Source: Salinadaptatus halalkaliphilus (GTDB lineage: Archaea; Halobacteriota; Halobacteria; Halobacteriales; Natrialbaceae). From it: DNA of 64,000 nucleotides. Below are positions 26,751 through 35,549 of this stretch, piece after piece. Location of the stretch: positions 372,001 to 436,000 of the forward strand of contig NZ_RBZW01000021.1 of assembly GCF_006543045.1 (NCBI RefSeq). The letters are read 5' to 3'. The position numbers and the translations under genes were made by a program. The notes below the pieces were generated by a model, which saw only the letters and a program-made list of their open reading frames with translations, did not search any database and had not been told where the DNA came from. Positions within the stretch are counted from its first letter, which is position 1. Each line of letters starts with the position of its first letter.

Positions 26751-26763
26751 GAATATGCAATTC
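26751..26763. promoter_or_regulatory. Possible Lrp operator in the lrp-glnA divergent promoter
   Basis: GAATATGCAATTC has inverted 4-base arms (GAAT/ATTC) around an AT-rich centre, in an otherwise AT-rich stretch 38 bases upstream of lrp. Lrp-type proteins favour such weak palindromes, but the short arms mean this is only a candidate. Confidence 0.35.
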
Positions 26764-26839
26764 CATCGAGACAGGAGAAGATTTGCGTAGAGCAGTAGTG
26801 TTTTAGTAGGGGAGATGCTTGGATAGCACGACTAGAAAA

Positions 26840-28195
26840 ATGACAAGCGGAAACATCACCGCCGACGAGCAGGCGGTCGTCGACGAAATCGAAGAGAAGG
26901 ATATCGACTTTCTGCGGCTCCAGTTTACGGATATTCTGGGTACCGTAAAGAACGTCTCAGTACCGGCACGACAGGCCGAGAAAGCGTTCAAAGACGGAAT
27001 CTACTTCGACGGCTCCTCGATCGAAGGCTTCGTTCGCATTCAGGAGTCGGACATGCGTCTCGTGCCCGATCCGGACACGTTCGCCGTGCTTCCCTGGAAG
27101 GCCGACGACGACGGTGCCTCCGCGCGATTGATCTGTGATGTCTACGACACCTCGACGGGCGAACCCTTCGAGGGCGACCCGCGTCGCGTCCTTCAGAACG
27201 CCCTCGACCGCGCCGAGGAGATGGGCTATACGGTCAACGCCGCACCCGAACCCGAGTTCTTCCTCTTCGAAGAGGACGAAGACGGCCGCGCAACGACGAA
27301 GACCGGCGACCACGGCGGCTACTTCGACCTCGCGCCGAAAGACCTCGCCAGCGACGTGCGCCGGGACATCATCTACGGACTCGAGGACATGGGCTTCGAG
27401 ATCGAAGCCAGCCACCACGAAGTCGCCGAGGGCCAACACGAGATCAACTTCGAGTACGACGACGCGCTGTCGACGGCCGACAACGTCGCGACCTTCCGCA
27501 CCGTCGTCCGGGCCATCGCCGCCCAGCACGACCTGCATGCAACCTTCATGCCCAAGCCGATCCCGAAAATCAACGGCTCGGGGATGCACACGCACCTCTC
27601 GCTGTTTACCGAGGACGGCGAGAACGCCTTCCACGACGGCGACGACGAGTTCGACCTCTCCGAGACCGCACACTCGTTCCTTGCCGGTATCTTAGAGCAC
27701 GCGCCAGCAATCACCGCCGTTGCGGACCCGACGGTCAACAGCTACAAGCGCCTGGTGCCGGGCTACGAGGCACCGGTTTACGTCGCCTGGTCGGACCGCA
27801 ACCGCTCGGCACTGATCCGGAAGCCGGCCGCACGCATCCCAGCGGCCTCACGCATCGAAGCGCGCTTCCCCGATCCCTCGTGTAACCCGTATCTCGCACT
27901 CGCCGCCCTTATCCAGGCGGGTCTCGACGGCATCGAGAACGACCTCGAGTGTCCCGATCCGGTTCGAGAGAACATCTACGAGTTCGACGAGGAAAAACGC
28001 GAGGAGTACGGCATCGAGACGCTGCCGTCGAACCTCGGCGAAGCAGTCGACGCCTTAGAGGAAGACGAGGTCATCTACGACGCGCTCGGCGAACACGTCG
28101 CGCCGAAGTTCGTCGAAGCCAAGAGCCAGGAGTTCGAGGACTACCTCGTCGACGTCTCCGACTGGGAACTCGACCGCTACCTCGAGACGTTCTAA
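26840..28195 (+). CDS. glnA: Glutamine synthetase, type I
   Basis: 451 residues from ATG at 26840 ([14 protein letters not shown]); a TTG 7 codons upstream is less likely. Active-site blocks: [18 protein letters not shown], the catalytic [24 protein letters not shown] with [11 protein letters not shown], and [17 protein letters not shown]. The enzyme joins ammonium to glutamate with ATP and is the main nitrogen-assimilation enzyme. Transcribed away from lrp. An AT-rich region ahead of it (about 26795-26812) may hold the TATA box. Confidence 0.97.
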   Translation: MTSGNITADEQAVVDEIEEKDIDFLRLQFTDILGTVKNVSVPARQAEKAFKDGIYFDGSSIEGFVRIQESDMRLVPDPDTFAVLPWKADDDGASARLICDVYDTSTGEPFEGDPRRVLQNALDRAEEMGYTVNAAPEPEFFLFEEDEDGRATTKTGDHGGYFDLAPKDLASDVRRDIIYGLEDMGFEIEASHHEVAEGQHEINFEYDDALSTADNVATFRTVVRAIAAQHDLHATFMPKPIPKINGSGMHTHLSLFTEDGENAFHDGDDEFDLSETAHSFLAGILEHAPAITAVADPTVNSYKRLVPGYEAPVYVAWSDRNRSALIRKPAARIPAASRIEARFPDPSCNPYLALAALIQAGLDGIENDLECPDPVRENIYEFDEEKREEYGIETLPSNLGEAVDALEEDEVIYDALGEHVAPKFVEAKSQEFEDYLVDVSDWELDRYLETF

Positions 28196-28239
28196 CCGAT
28201 CGAAGCGACAGCTGATTTTTTCGCAACCCCTCGAGCGAG

Positions 28240-28719
28240 TTACTCGATCGCGACCCGTGAGGACGCATCCTGCGTGGTAACTTCCGTCTCCGTTTCGACC
28301 CGGACGGTCAGGACCGGGACCGTCGAACACCGCACGACTCGTTCGGTCACGCTGCCGAGCAAGAGCCGGTCGATGCCGCCGCGACCGTGTGTCCCCATCA
28401 CGATCAGGTCGCAGTTGGCCGCGTCGGCTTCGTCGACGATAGCGCGGCTCGGTGACCCCTCGAGCACTGTCGTCTCGATTGATACGTCCGGTGGAGCGAG
28501 ATCCTCGACCCGTTCGACGGCCGTCTGACCGTCCGCGTGAAGCGCATCGGTGATTCCTTCCCAGGCAGTCTCCATCGGTAGCCCACCGTATCCCGCGGCG
28601 TTGACGACGTAGAGCCCCCGGACCGTCGCATCGTGGGTCTGGGCGAGTTCGAAGGCGTACTCGAGTGCGCCTTCGACCTCCGGCGAGCCGTCCGTCGGGA
28701 CGAGGATGCGATCGTACAT
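28240..28719 (-). CDS. Universal stress protein (UspA family, ATP-binding type)
   Basis: 159 residues. It starts MYDRILVPTDGSPE, contains GLYVVNA, and keeps the ATP-binding motif GTHGRGGIDRLLLGSVTERV with the usual glycine spacing. In this it differs from the UspA at 20866-21315, which lacks that motif. Convergent with glnA, 44 bp apart. A C-terminal extension of about 15 residues is Thr/Glu-rich. Role in stress response is inferred from family only. Confidence 0.93.
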   Translation of the reverse strand: MYDRILVPTDGSPEVEGALEYAFELAQTHDATVRGLYVVNAAGYGGLPMETAWEGITDALHADGQTAVERVEDLAPPDVSIETTVLEGSPSRAIVDEADAANCDLIVMGTHGRGGIDRLLLGSVTERVVRCSTVPVLTVRVETETEVTTQDASSRVAIE

Positions 28720-28812
28720 CGTGCTATGTCTTCCCGTACCTCGTGCGGGAAGATAAGCGTTATCATGAATAATGTGTGAGGATAGGGGCGGAGCGGATGG
28801 ACAGATCGGTGC

Positions 28813-29835
28813 CTACGTAGCGAAGACGACATCGGTAATGTCGTCGGCGCTTGCTCGACGAACGACGGCTCGAACTGGATCGCGCGCGCCGGCCAAGTTG
28901 TGCGAATCGCCGTCTAGCACTAACAGGCGGGCGGCCCGACCGGGTTCGATTAGCCCGTACTCGAGGTCGGCGATTTCGGCGCCGTTGATCGTCGCCATCC
29001 GCAGAATATCGGTCGCCGAAAGATCCGAGAGTTTGGCCAGAAATTCCATCTCGCGGAACATCGACGGCGAGTTTAGCATGACGTTGTCCGTCCCGAGTGC
29101 GAGCGTCGTTCGCTCGGACAGTTCAGTGTAGGGCGAAAGACCGACATTCGTGACGAGATTCGATCGCGGACAGACGACGATCGGCACCTGACTGTCGGCG
29201 ATTCGCTCTAAGTGGACCGGCTGTGGGTGGACGACGTGGACGAGAAAGTCCGGATCGAGGTCGAGCGCCGGGTTAATGTCGCTCTCGTCGACCTCACCGG
29301 CGTGAATGCCGAAGGGTTTGCCAGCCCTGCGGGTTGCCGTCCGCTCGCGATCGAACGTCGCGTCGTTCGCGCCGCTGGCGCCGAAGCCGTCGCCGGCCTC
29401 CATCGCGTCGATCGACCCCCGTGCAAACGCGAGTGCATCGATCTCGAGGTCCGAGGCCGCCGCCCGGAGCATCTCGACGCCGGGAACGTCGCCTTCACGA
29501 AAGTCGAGACACGCAGCGGTGCCGCTCGCTTGCATATACTGCAGCGAGCGTGTCATCGCCGAGACCAGTTCTTCGTGCGACGCATCGCGAAGAAGGCGGT
29601 GTTTGAGTCCGTCCGGTGGCGCAACGAGTTCCTCGAGCGAGAGGCCGCCGCCGGCTTCCTTGGCGATCGAGTCGCCGATGTGCGTGTGTGCGTTGACGAA
29701 CGCCGGCAACACGATGTCGGTGCTGTGGACCGACGCTTCTTCGATAGCGTCGATGCGGCCGTCCTCGTCGATCACGATTCGTCCTTCTACGGGCTCGAAT
29801 GCCCGCCCCCGTAGTATCGTTCCCGTCAGTTCCAT
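28813..29835 (-). CDS. Amidohydrolase-family deaminase or hydrolase
   Basis: 340 residues. The metal site begins with NAHTHIGDS (HxH). A His in FGIHAGEVDES, one in VVHPQPVHLERI and an Asp in LGTDNVMLNSP complete the layout of the cytosine deaminase/SsnA-like group of amidohydrolases. The C-terminal composite beta-sandwich residues (LEYGLIEPGRAARLLVL) are present. The substrate, possibly a nucleoside, pterin or related heterocycle, cannot be told. Divergent from the enoyl-CoA hydratase gene across about 110 bp. Confidence 0.88.
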   Translation of the reverse strand: MELTGTILRGRAFEPVEGRIVIDEDGRIDAIEEASVHSTDIVLPAFVNAHTHIGDSIAKEAGGGLSLEELVAPPDGLKHRLLRDASHEELVSAMTRSLQYMQASGTAACLDFREGDVPGVEMLRAAASDLEIDALAFARGSIDAMEAGDGFGASGANDATFDRERTATRRAGKPFGIHAGEVDESDINPALDLDPDFLVHVVHPQPVHLERIADSQVPIVVCPRSNLVTNVGLSPYTELSERTTLALGTDNVMLNSPSMFREMEFLAKLSDLSATDILRMATINGAEIADLEYGLIEPGRAARLLVLDGDSHNLAGARDPVRAVVRRASADDITDVVFAT

Positions 29836-29945
29836 ACGAGGGTGTTCGTGGCCGCTCCCTTCAACCGTTCGGGCCCCTCGTAGACGGACGACCCGACTGC
29901 AGGCGACCCCCGGAGTATATGGTTCCCGTTCGCAATGTCTGGCCC

Positions 29946-30740
29946 ATGGTATCGTATGACTGTCTCACCTACGCGGCCGACGACGGCGTGGCTCGCATCG
30001 CGTTAGATCGTCCAGACGCGCTCAACGCGTTGAACCCCCAGCTGCTTGACGAACTCGAGGCGGCGATCGACCGGGCCGGTGAGGCCGACGACGTTCGAAT
30101 CGTCGTCCTCCGTGGCAACGGTCGCGCCTTCTCCGCGGGCTACGACATCGGCGACGCCGAAACCGAGCGATCGACCGACGACCGGATTCTCGAGCAGCGA
30201 ACCCACCTCGAGGCGATCTTCTCGAGTCGGCTGCCGGTCATCGCGGCCGTCGACGGGCCGGCGCTTGCAGGCGGCTGTAACCTCGCGATCTGTTGTGACC
30301 TGACCTTCGCATCGGCCCGGTCGGAGTTTGGCTATCCCGACATGCACTTCGGCGAACCGCCGCCAAAGTTCGTCCTGCCGTTCGTGACGAACTCGCTGAA
30401 AGACGCACGCGAACTGCTCTATTCGGGCAAGACCATCGACGCTGAGACCGCCGCGGCGATGGGGCTCGTCAACCGGGTCGTCCCCGAGGGCGAACTGGAC
30501 GCGACCGTCGAATCGGAAGTCGACGACATCAAAAAGACGCCGAGTACGGCCGTCGCCATCACGAAGGCGATGCTCAACGACGTCCAGGAAACGCAGGGGT
30601 TCAGCCGATACGGCCGCCTCGACGAGTTCGTCGGTACGCTCACCATGGAGTCGTCGCCGCCCGAGCGATTTCGAGAGATTCGAGACGAAGCGGGGCTCCA
30701 GGAAGCCCTCGAGTGGATGCACGAAACCGACAAACCCTGA
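29946..30740 (+). CDS. Enoyl-CoA hydratase/isomerase family protein
   Basis: 264 residues from ATG at 29946; the frame is open 49 codons upstream without protein-like features. Crotonase fold: the first oxyanion-hole loop in GRAFSAGYDIGD and the second in AVDGPALAGGCNLAICC, then EFGYPDMHFGEPPP. The usual catalytic glutamate position seems occupied by other residues, so hydratase activity is uncertain; isomerase, hydrolase or dehydratase roles on acyl-CoA are possible. Single gene between the amidohydrolase and hisH. Confidence 0.9.
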   Translation: MVSYDCLTYAADDGVARIALDRPDALNALNPQLLDELEAAIDRAGEADDVRIVVLRGNGRAFSAGYDIGDAETERSTDDRILEQRTHLEAIFSSRLPVIAAVDGPALAGGCNLAICCDLTFASARSEFGYPDMHFGEPPPKFVLPFVTNSLKDARELLYSGKTIDAETAAAMGLVNRVVPEGELDATVESEVDDIKKTPSTAVAITKAMLNDVQETQGFSRYGRLDEFVGTLTMESSPPERFREIRDEAGLQEALEWMHETDKP

Positions 30741-30846
30741 TCGAGGCGGGCAGAGACGCGGGCTCCACACAAAATGAGTGTAGCGGCTCTCAAGCCAGGA
30801 TTGCACGAAAGGCAATACACTTCAACGACCCACACCCAGATCGGGT

Positions 30847-31512
30847 ATGAGCGTCGTTTCGAAGTCTCCGGAGGAGACCCTCGCCTCGGTCGTCGTCGTC
30901 GACTACGGGCTAGGGAACTTGCGAAGCGTTACCCGTGGCTTAGAGCGTGCGGGTGCCGATGTCGAGATCACCGACGATCCCGAGGCCTTCGCCGCCGCAG
31001 ACGGCGTCGTCCTCCCCGGCGTCGGCGCCTTCCGCGAAGGCGTCGAAAACGCCGATCCAATCCGCGAGGACCTCCTCGAGGTCGTCGAGCGCGGCCAACC
31101 GCTCTTTGGCATCTGTCTGGGTATGCAGATGCTGCTAACCTCGAGCGAGGAGGGCGAAACCGACGGCGACGCCGCCGTGAAAGGTCTGGACCTGGTGCCG
31201 GGAACGAACGTCCGCTTTTCGGACGGCCAGAAAGTCCCGCACATGGGCTGGAACGAACTCGAGGTCGCGCGCGAGCACCCACTCGTCGAGGGCATCGATG
31301 GCGAGTACGCCTACTTCGTTCACTCCTATTACGCGGTACCAGAGCGCGACGAGGCGGCTGTTGCCACGACCGACTACGAACGCGAGTTCCCCTCGATCGT
31401 CGCCAACGATGAGGGTACCGTCTTCGGGACCCAGTTCCACCCGGAAAAAAGCGGCGAGACGGGACTGCAAATTCTGCGAAACTTCGTCGAAATCTGTGCT
31501 GAAGAACGATAA
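30847..31512 (+). CDS. hisH: Imidazole glycerol phosphate synthase, glutaminase subunit
   Basis: 221 residues. A class I glutamine amidotransferase with the oxyanion strand PGVGAFREG, the nucleophile Cys in LFGICLGMQMLL, and the His-Glu pair in QFHPEKSG. HisH supplies ammonia to HisF for imidazole ring closure in histidine synthesis. The other his genes are not in the window, so hisH is scattered here, as often in haloarchaea. After the stop comes a T-rich, AT-rich spacer. Confidence 0.95.
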   Translation: MSVVSKSPEETLASVVVVDYGLGNLRSVTRGLERAGADVEITDDPEAFAAADGVVLPGVGAFREGVENADPIREDLLEVVERGQPLFGICLGMQMLLTSSEEGETDGDAAVKGLDLVPGTNVRFSDGQKVPHMGWNELEVAREHPLVEGIDGEYAYFVHSYYAVPERDEAAVATTDYEREFPSIVANDEGTVFGTQFHPEKSGETGLQILRNFVEICAEER

Positions 31513-31682
31513 TTCGAGCACGGATAGCGATTCCCCACCAGAACACAGTTTTTGTGTTCTTCCCCCAGAGTAGCTAGCCATAATATATATTCTGAGTTGT
31601 ATGTCATAGGATCTTAATACGTATACCTACCTAAAGTATATTCCAATCAACTCTTTTATCCCAGCCTCTCCCTTCTGCGCAC
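31513..31682. other. AT-rich intergenic spacer
   Basis: 170 bases, much richer in A+T than the rest of the window. It contains CAGTTTTTGTG shortly after hisH (likely terminator) and a stretch with TATATATT and repeated TATA-like steps (31580-31650). The promoter of the next gene lies here. No gene seen. Confidence 0.6.
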
Positions 31683-33227
31683 ATGTCACCGATTGGATCG
31701 GCGAAGACGATCGACGGGACGGGTGGTACCGATGACGCGACGGCCGGGCACGAGGACGACGTGCTGGCCACAGCACAGGGGGCCGTCGGCGTCGTCCACG
31801 AAACGTCGGCAGCGGTCGACGACGAACTCGAGGTGATCGATGATCTCGCGACCGGACAGGTCGAGGAGATGGTTGCCGTCGCGGAGGATGTCGCCGATCT
31901 CAGCGCGACGATCGAGGAAGTCGCCTCGAGCGCCACGGAGATGTCCGATCGAAGCGATCAGGCTGCATCGGCGGTCAGCGACGGGCAAACGGCGGCTTCG
32001 GAGGCCGCCTCGGCGATGGCTGACATCGCAGACATTGTCGAGACGATCGCCGACGATGTCGAGCAACTCGTCGACAGCGTCGAACGGATCGACGAGATCG
32101 TCGACATCATCTCGGGTATCGCCGACGAGACGAACCTGCTCGCACTGAACGCCTCGATTCAGGCTGCCCAGGCCGACGGTGACGGCGCCGGCTTCGGCGT
32201 CGTCGCCGGCGAGATCAAATCCCTGGCGAACCAGTCCCAGGAGCGAACCGCCGAGGTCGAAGGCGTCGTCGACGACATTACCGACGCGACCGACACGCTC
32301 TCGGCGCGCCTCGAGTCGGCGGTCGATGTCGCCGAGACGGGTGCCCGGCGAGCGGCCGACGCCGAGGCCGAACTCGGGACCGTCGCCGGGGCCGTCGGGG
32401 ATGTCGCGACGGGGCTCGACGATGTCTCGGCGGCGACGACCGAGGGTGCCGAGGCGAGTGAGCGGGTAGCCCACCGCTGTGAGGAGACCGCCGACGCGGC
32501 CGACGATATCGAGGCCGCCATCGACGACATCGACGACGAACGATACAGGCAGACGGATATGCTGGCGGAGATCGATCGTGCACTCGAGGTCGCGACGGTG
32601 GCCCGCCGCACTCGCCTGGCGAACGGGCCGGCGATACCCACGGGAGTAGCCGCCGTCGACGACGCTGGCGGCGTCCCACAGGGCTGTCGCGGCGTGGTGC
32701 ACGTCGCCGACGAGACGCCAGGCCGGGACGCCGATCGAACCATCGCGACCCTCGTCGGGACGGCTATCGAGAACGGGTACGCCGTCTCGCTGTCGCCGAC
32801 CGAATCGCTCGATCGGGGGAACCTCGAGCGCGCACTGTCCAGAGTGGGCATCGATCTCGAGGACGCCATCGCGAACGACTACCTGTTCGTCATCGATCTC
32901 TTCGATAGCTGGGACGACGGGACCAACGTCTTCGGCGTCGACCACCGGTCGCTCGGTGAGGTCAACGAGAGTATCGACCGACGGCGGGAGCGACCGTTGC
33001 TCGTGATCGGCAACATCGCCGGCGAATGTCACGCCTTCGGCGAACAGGCGACGCGCGAGACGACCTACGACAACGACGATGGCGTCCTCGAGGCGACGGA
33101 TACGGTGGTCAACGTCGTCGACGGAGCGTCGGTTCCGAACTCACTCGCCCAGTTCTACGTCGGCGCTGCGGATCAGGTGGTTCGCGTCGAGTCCGGCCCC
33201 GACGTGGACGTCTCTCGGTCGCCATAG
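31683..33227 (+). CDS. Soluble chemoreceptor-type signalling protein fused to a KaiC/MEDS-like domain
   Basis: 514 residues, no membrane helix. Residues about 20-305 form a long coiled coil typical of methyl-accepting chemotaxis proteins. The hairpin tip is at about 138-186 (IADETNLLALNASIQAAQADGDGAGFGVVAGEIKSLANQ split here as the CheA/CheW contact). Residues about 318-510 resemble RecA/KaiC-type DcmR/MEDS sensory domains (IPTGVAAVDDAGGVPQGC, LFVIDLFDSW, PLLVIGNIAG), but the P-loop position reads DETPGRDADRT and lacks GKT. So it should not bind ATP in the normal way. It may pass an internal signal to chemotaxis proteins. No che genes nearby. Confidence 0.85.
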   Translation: MSPIGSAKTIDGTGGTDDATAGHEDDVLATAQGAVGVVHETSAAVDDELEVIDDLATGQVEEMVAVAEDVADLSATIEEVASSATEMSDRSDQAASAVSDGQTAASEAASAMADIADIVETIADDVEQLVDSVERIDEIVDIISGIADETNLLALNASIQAAQADGDGAGFGVVAGEIKSLANQSQERTAEVEGVVDDITDATDTLSARLESAVDVAETGARRAADAEAELGTVAGAVGDVATGLDDVSAATTEGAEASERVAHRCEETADAADDIEAAIDDIDDERYRQTDMLAEIDRALEVATVARRTRLANGPAIPTGVAAVDDAGGVPQGCRGVVHVADETPGRDADRTIATLVGTAIENGYAVSLSPTESLDRGNLERALSRVGIDLEDAIANDYLFVIDLFDSWDDGTNVFGVDHRSLGEVNESIDRRRERPLLVIGNIAGECHAFGEQATRETTYDNDDGVLEATDTVVNVVDGASVPNSLAQFYVGAADQVVRVESGPDVDVSRSP

Positions 33228-33333
33228 CGAGACTGCAGCGGCTGCCATCGCGTGGTTGCAACGCCCCGCGGTCGATCCTCGAGAGCTGCCGCGAAAACCC
33301 ACGCTTATTGTCGCGCCGACAGTTGGTGGAGCT

Positions 33334-33816
33334 ATGTCCGGATTCGAACGACGGACGAGTCTCGGTGTCGGGATCGTCCTACTCGTCGTCTTCGCCTGGT
33401 CACTTTGGAACAGCCTCGAGGCCCTGACCGCGGCGCCGACGGCGCTCTCGAGCGTCGCCTTGCTGGTTGCTGGCGCGGCGATGCTGTTTGCCGGCTTGTC
33501 GTTCGTCACCGCCGGCCTCCGCGAACGCCTGACCGTCGCCGGTCGCACGCTCGAGTGGTGGCAGTTCCAGTACGCCGGCTTCGCCTTGCTTGGCGGATAT
33601 ATGGCGATTTCCGGGCTCGTGCAGGCGACATCGGTGACCGTCTACTCGCTGTTGACGGTCGTGGCGGGGGTCGGCTTCGTCGGGTTCGGGCTCTATCACC
33701 TTCGGCACGGACCGACGACGGAGACCGACCCGTCGACGGGCCAGATCGCGATAGTCGTCGGCGGGATGATGGCACTGGTCTTGCTGTTGGGGCTGTTGCT
33801 CGTCCTCTCGATATAG
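33334..33816 (+). CDS. Four-helix membrane protein, unknown function
   Basis: 160 residues from ATG at 33334, after an open but unconvincing 85-codon stretch that overlaps the previous gene. Four to five hydrophobic segments (about 10-28, 38-60, 75-95, 100-120 and 135-158) are joined by short charged turns. No known motif. It sits between the chemoreceptor-like gene and the KaiC operon. Haloarchaea carry many such proteins. Confidence 0.75.
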   Translation: MSGFERRTSLGVGIVLLVVFAWSLWNSLEALTAAPTALSSVALLVAGAAMLFAGLSFVTAGLRERLTVAGRTLEWWQFQYAGFALLGGYMAISGLVQATSVTVYSLLTVVAGVGFVGFGLYHLRHGPTTETDPSTGQIAIVVGGMMALVLLLGLLLVLSI

Positions 33817-34091
33817 TACTCCGGCGCGTCGGCTAAATTCGAGTCGAAGTAGAGAAATGACCGAGTATCGTTATGTTCGTGATCTCGTCGGGAATACTGA
33901 TGGGTTATAATCGATGGCCCGGATCGATGTTATACAGCTGTCGGCGCGTGGAACGGTAGATTAGGATACTGTTTCGGGTGAATAGACGAGGTCGATATCA
34001 CCCCCATTACATCACTAAATTATTAATTCTACGAAACACAACCTCACAGTATGGCAAGAAACTACTTACGTGCATAAATTCACTCCTGGCT
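33817..34091. other. AT-rich leader region of the KaiC operon
   Basis: 275 bases without a gene. Two AT-rich candidates for TATA boxes are visible: TAAATTATTAATTCTA near 34017-34032 and CATAAATT near 34072-34079. The first would give a leader of about 40 bases. Base composition stays lower in G+C into the start of the KaiC gene. Confidence 0.5.
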
Positions 34092-35549
34092 ATGGGTGAT
34101 TCCGTAAGCCACAACCGAACTCGAACGGGGCTTCGGCAGGCTGACGCGATACTCGATGGGGGACTATTGCCCGCTTCTGGGACACTGATCAGGGGGCCAC
34201 CGGGAACGGGAAAAACGATTTTCGCTCTGCACTTTCTCGCGGACGGAGTACGATCGGGCGAGACGTGCCTGTATATCAACCTCGGCGAGCCCACTGCCTA
34301 TCTCCGCGATACCGCAGACAGTTTTGGACTGGACATCGATTCCGTCAATTTTCTCAATCTCTCCCCATCCGAGGCGGAGTTCCACGACGACCAGACGTAC
34401 GACCTTTTTCGGTCGGGTGAAGTAGAGAACTCGTCGCTGGTCGAGAACGTTCGTGACGAGGTCGATGCGATCGCCCCGGATCGGATCGTCATCGATCCGG
34501 TCACTGAACTTCGGTACCTGACCACCGACGACCACCAGTTTCGAACGCAGATCTTGGGGTTACTCGATTTTCTCAAGGCCGGGGGAGCGACCGTTCTATT
34601 GACTTCCCAGACCGCTGAGACGATTGCTGACGACGACCTCCAGTTTCTGGCCGATGCTGTCATCACCCTCGACCTTGAGGGGGACCGACGGACATTACGG
34701 ATTTCGAAGTTCCGCGGATCTGACACACAGCGTGGCCCTCACACGGTCACGATCACTGGCGACGGGATGTGCGTTTGGCCCAAACTCGTCCCCAACGATC
34801 ACAGTCAGGAATTCACCTCGGAGACGCTCTCATCGGGCGTGCCGGAACTCGACTCGCTGCTCCGTGGTGGCCTCACGACCGGGACAGTCACGTTTCTGAG
34901 CGGGCCGACCGGCGTCGGGAAGACAACTACCGGTCTCCAGTTCATGAAAGAAGCCGCCGGCCGTGGCCAGCGATCCGTCCTCTACAGCTTCGAGGAAAGC
35001 CGTTCGACCATGCTCGAGCGGGCGGAAGCCGTCAATATCCCAGTCGAAGCGATGCTCGAACGGGGCACACTTCGTATCGAGGAGATCGGCCCGGACGAGC
35101 TCACGGTCGACGAATTCACCCACAGGATCCGCCAGGAGGTCGAAGGGGAAGGATCGGAGATCATCATGATCGACGGTGTCAGCGGGTACGAACGAGCACT
35201 TCGCGGAAACGGAGACGACGCCACACAGCACCTGATCAAGATCGGTCGGTACCTTCGGAACATGGGTGTGACCGGCCTGGTCACAAACGAGGTTCATCGC
35301 ATCACCGGCGAGTTTCGAGCGACGGAACAGCAGATGAGCCACCTCGCAGACAACATCGTCGTTCTCCGTCACGTCGAGTACAAGGGGGAACTCCGCAAAG
35401 TGATCGGCGTCCTCAAGATGCGAACGAGTGACTTCGAGAACTGGCTCCGGGAGTTACAGATCACCGAACACGGGCTGACAGTCGGCGAGCCGATGTCCGA
35501 TCTCCGTGGCATCCTGACGGGGACACCCAACTGGGAGGATGACGGGTAA
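34092..35549 (+). CDS. Two-domain KaiC-family ATPase
   Basis: 485 residues from ATG at 34092. It has two RecA-like domains, each with its own Walker A: GPPGTGKT at 35-42 and GPTGVGKT at 271-278. Walker B strands appear as RIVIDPVTEL and EIIMIDGVSGY. KaiC-typical segments (LYINLGEPTAYL, LYSFEESRSTM, NEVHRITGEF) are clear. Cyanobacterial KaiC has the same double layout, but haloarchaeal relatives are used more widely in signalling. Its 3' end overlaps the first kinase by 11 bases and a second kinase follows, so the three are one operon. The output of the module is not known. Confidence 0.94.
   Translation: MGDSVSHNRTRTGLRQADAILDGGLLPASGTLIRGPPGTGKTIFALHFLADGVRSGETCLYINLGEPTAYLRDTADSFGLDIDSVNFLNLSPSEAEFHDDQTYDLFRSGEVENSSLVENVRDEVDAIAPDRIVIDPVTELRYLTTDDHQFRTQILGLLDFLKAGGATVLLTSQTAETIADDDLQFLADAVITLDLEGDRRTLRISKFRGSDTQRGPHTVTITGDGMCVWPKLVPNDHSQEFTSETLSSGVPELDSLLRGGLTTGTVTFLSGPTGVGKTTTGLQFMKEAAGRGQRSVLYSFEESRSTMLERAEAVNIPVEAMLERGTLRIEEIGPDELTVDEFTHRIRQEVEGEGSEIIMIDGVSGYERALRGNGDDATQHLIKIGRYLRNMGVTGLVTNEVHRITGEFRATEQQMSHLADNIVVLRHVEYKGELRKVIGVLKMRTSDFENWLRELQITEHGLTVGEPMSDLRGILTGTPNWEDDG

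Noticed and set aside
31686-33032. 448-codon open frame on the minus strand opposite the chemoreceptor-like gene
   Set aside because: Shadow frame; no recognisable domain, whereas the plus-strand frame carries the signalling-tip motif.
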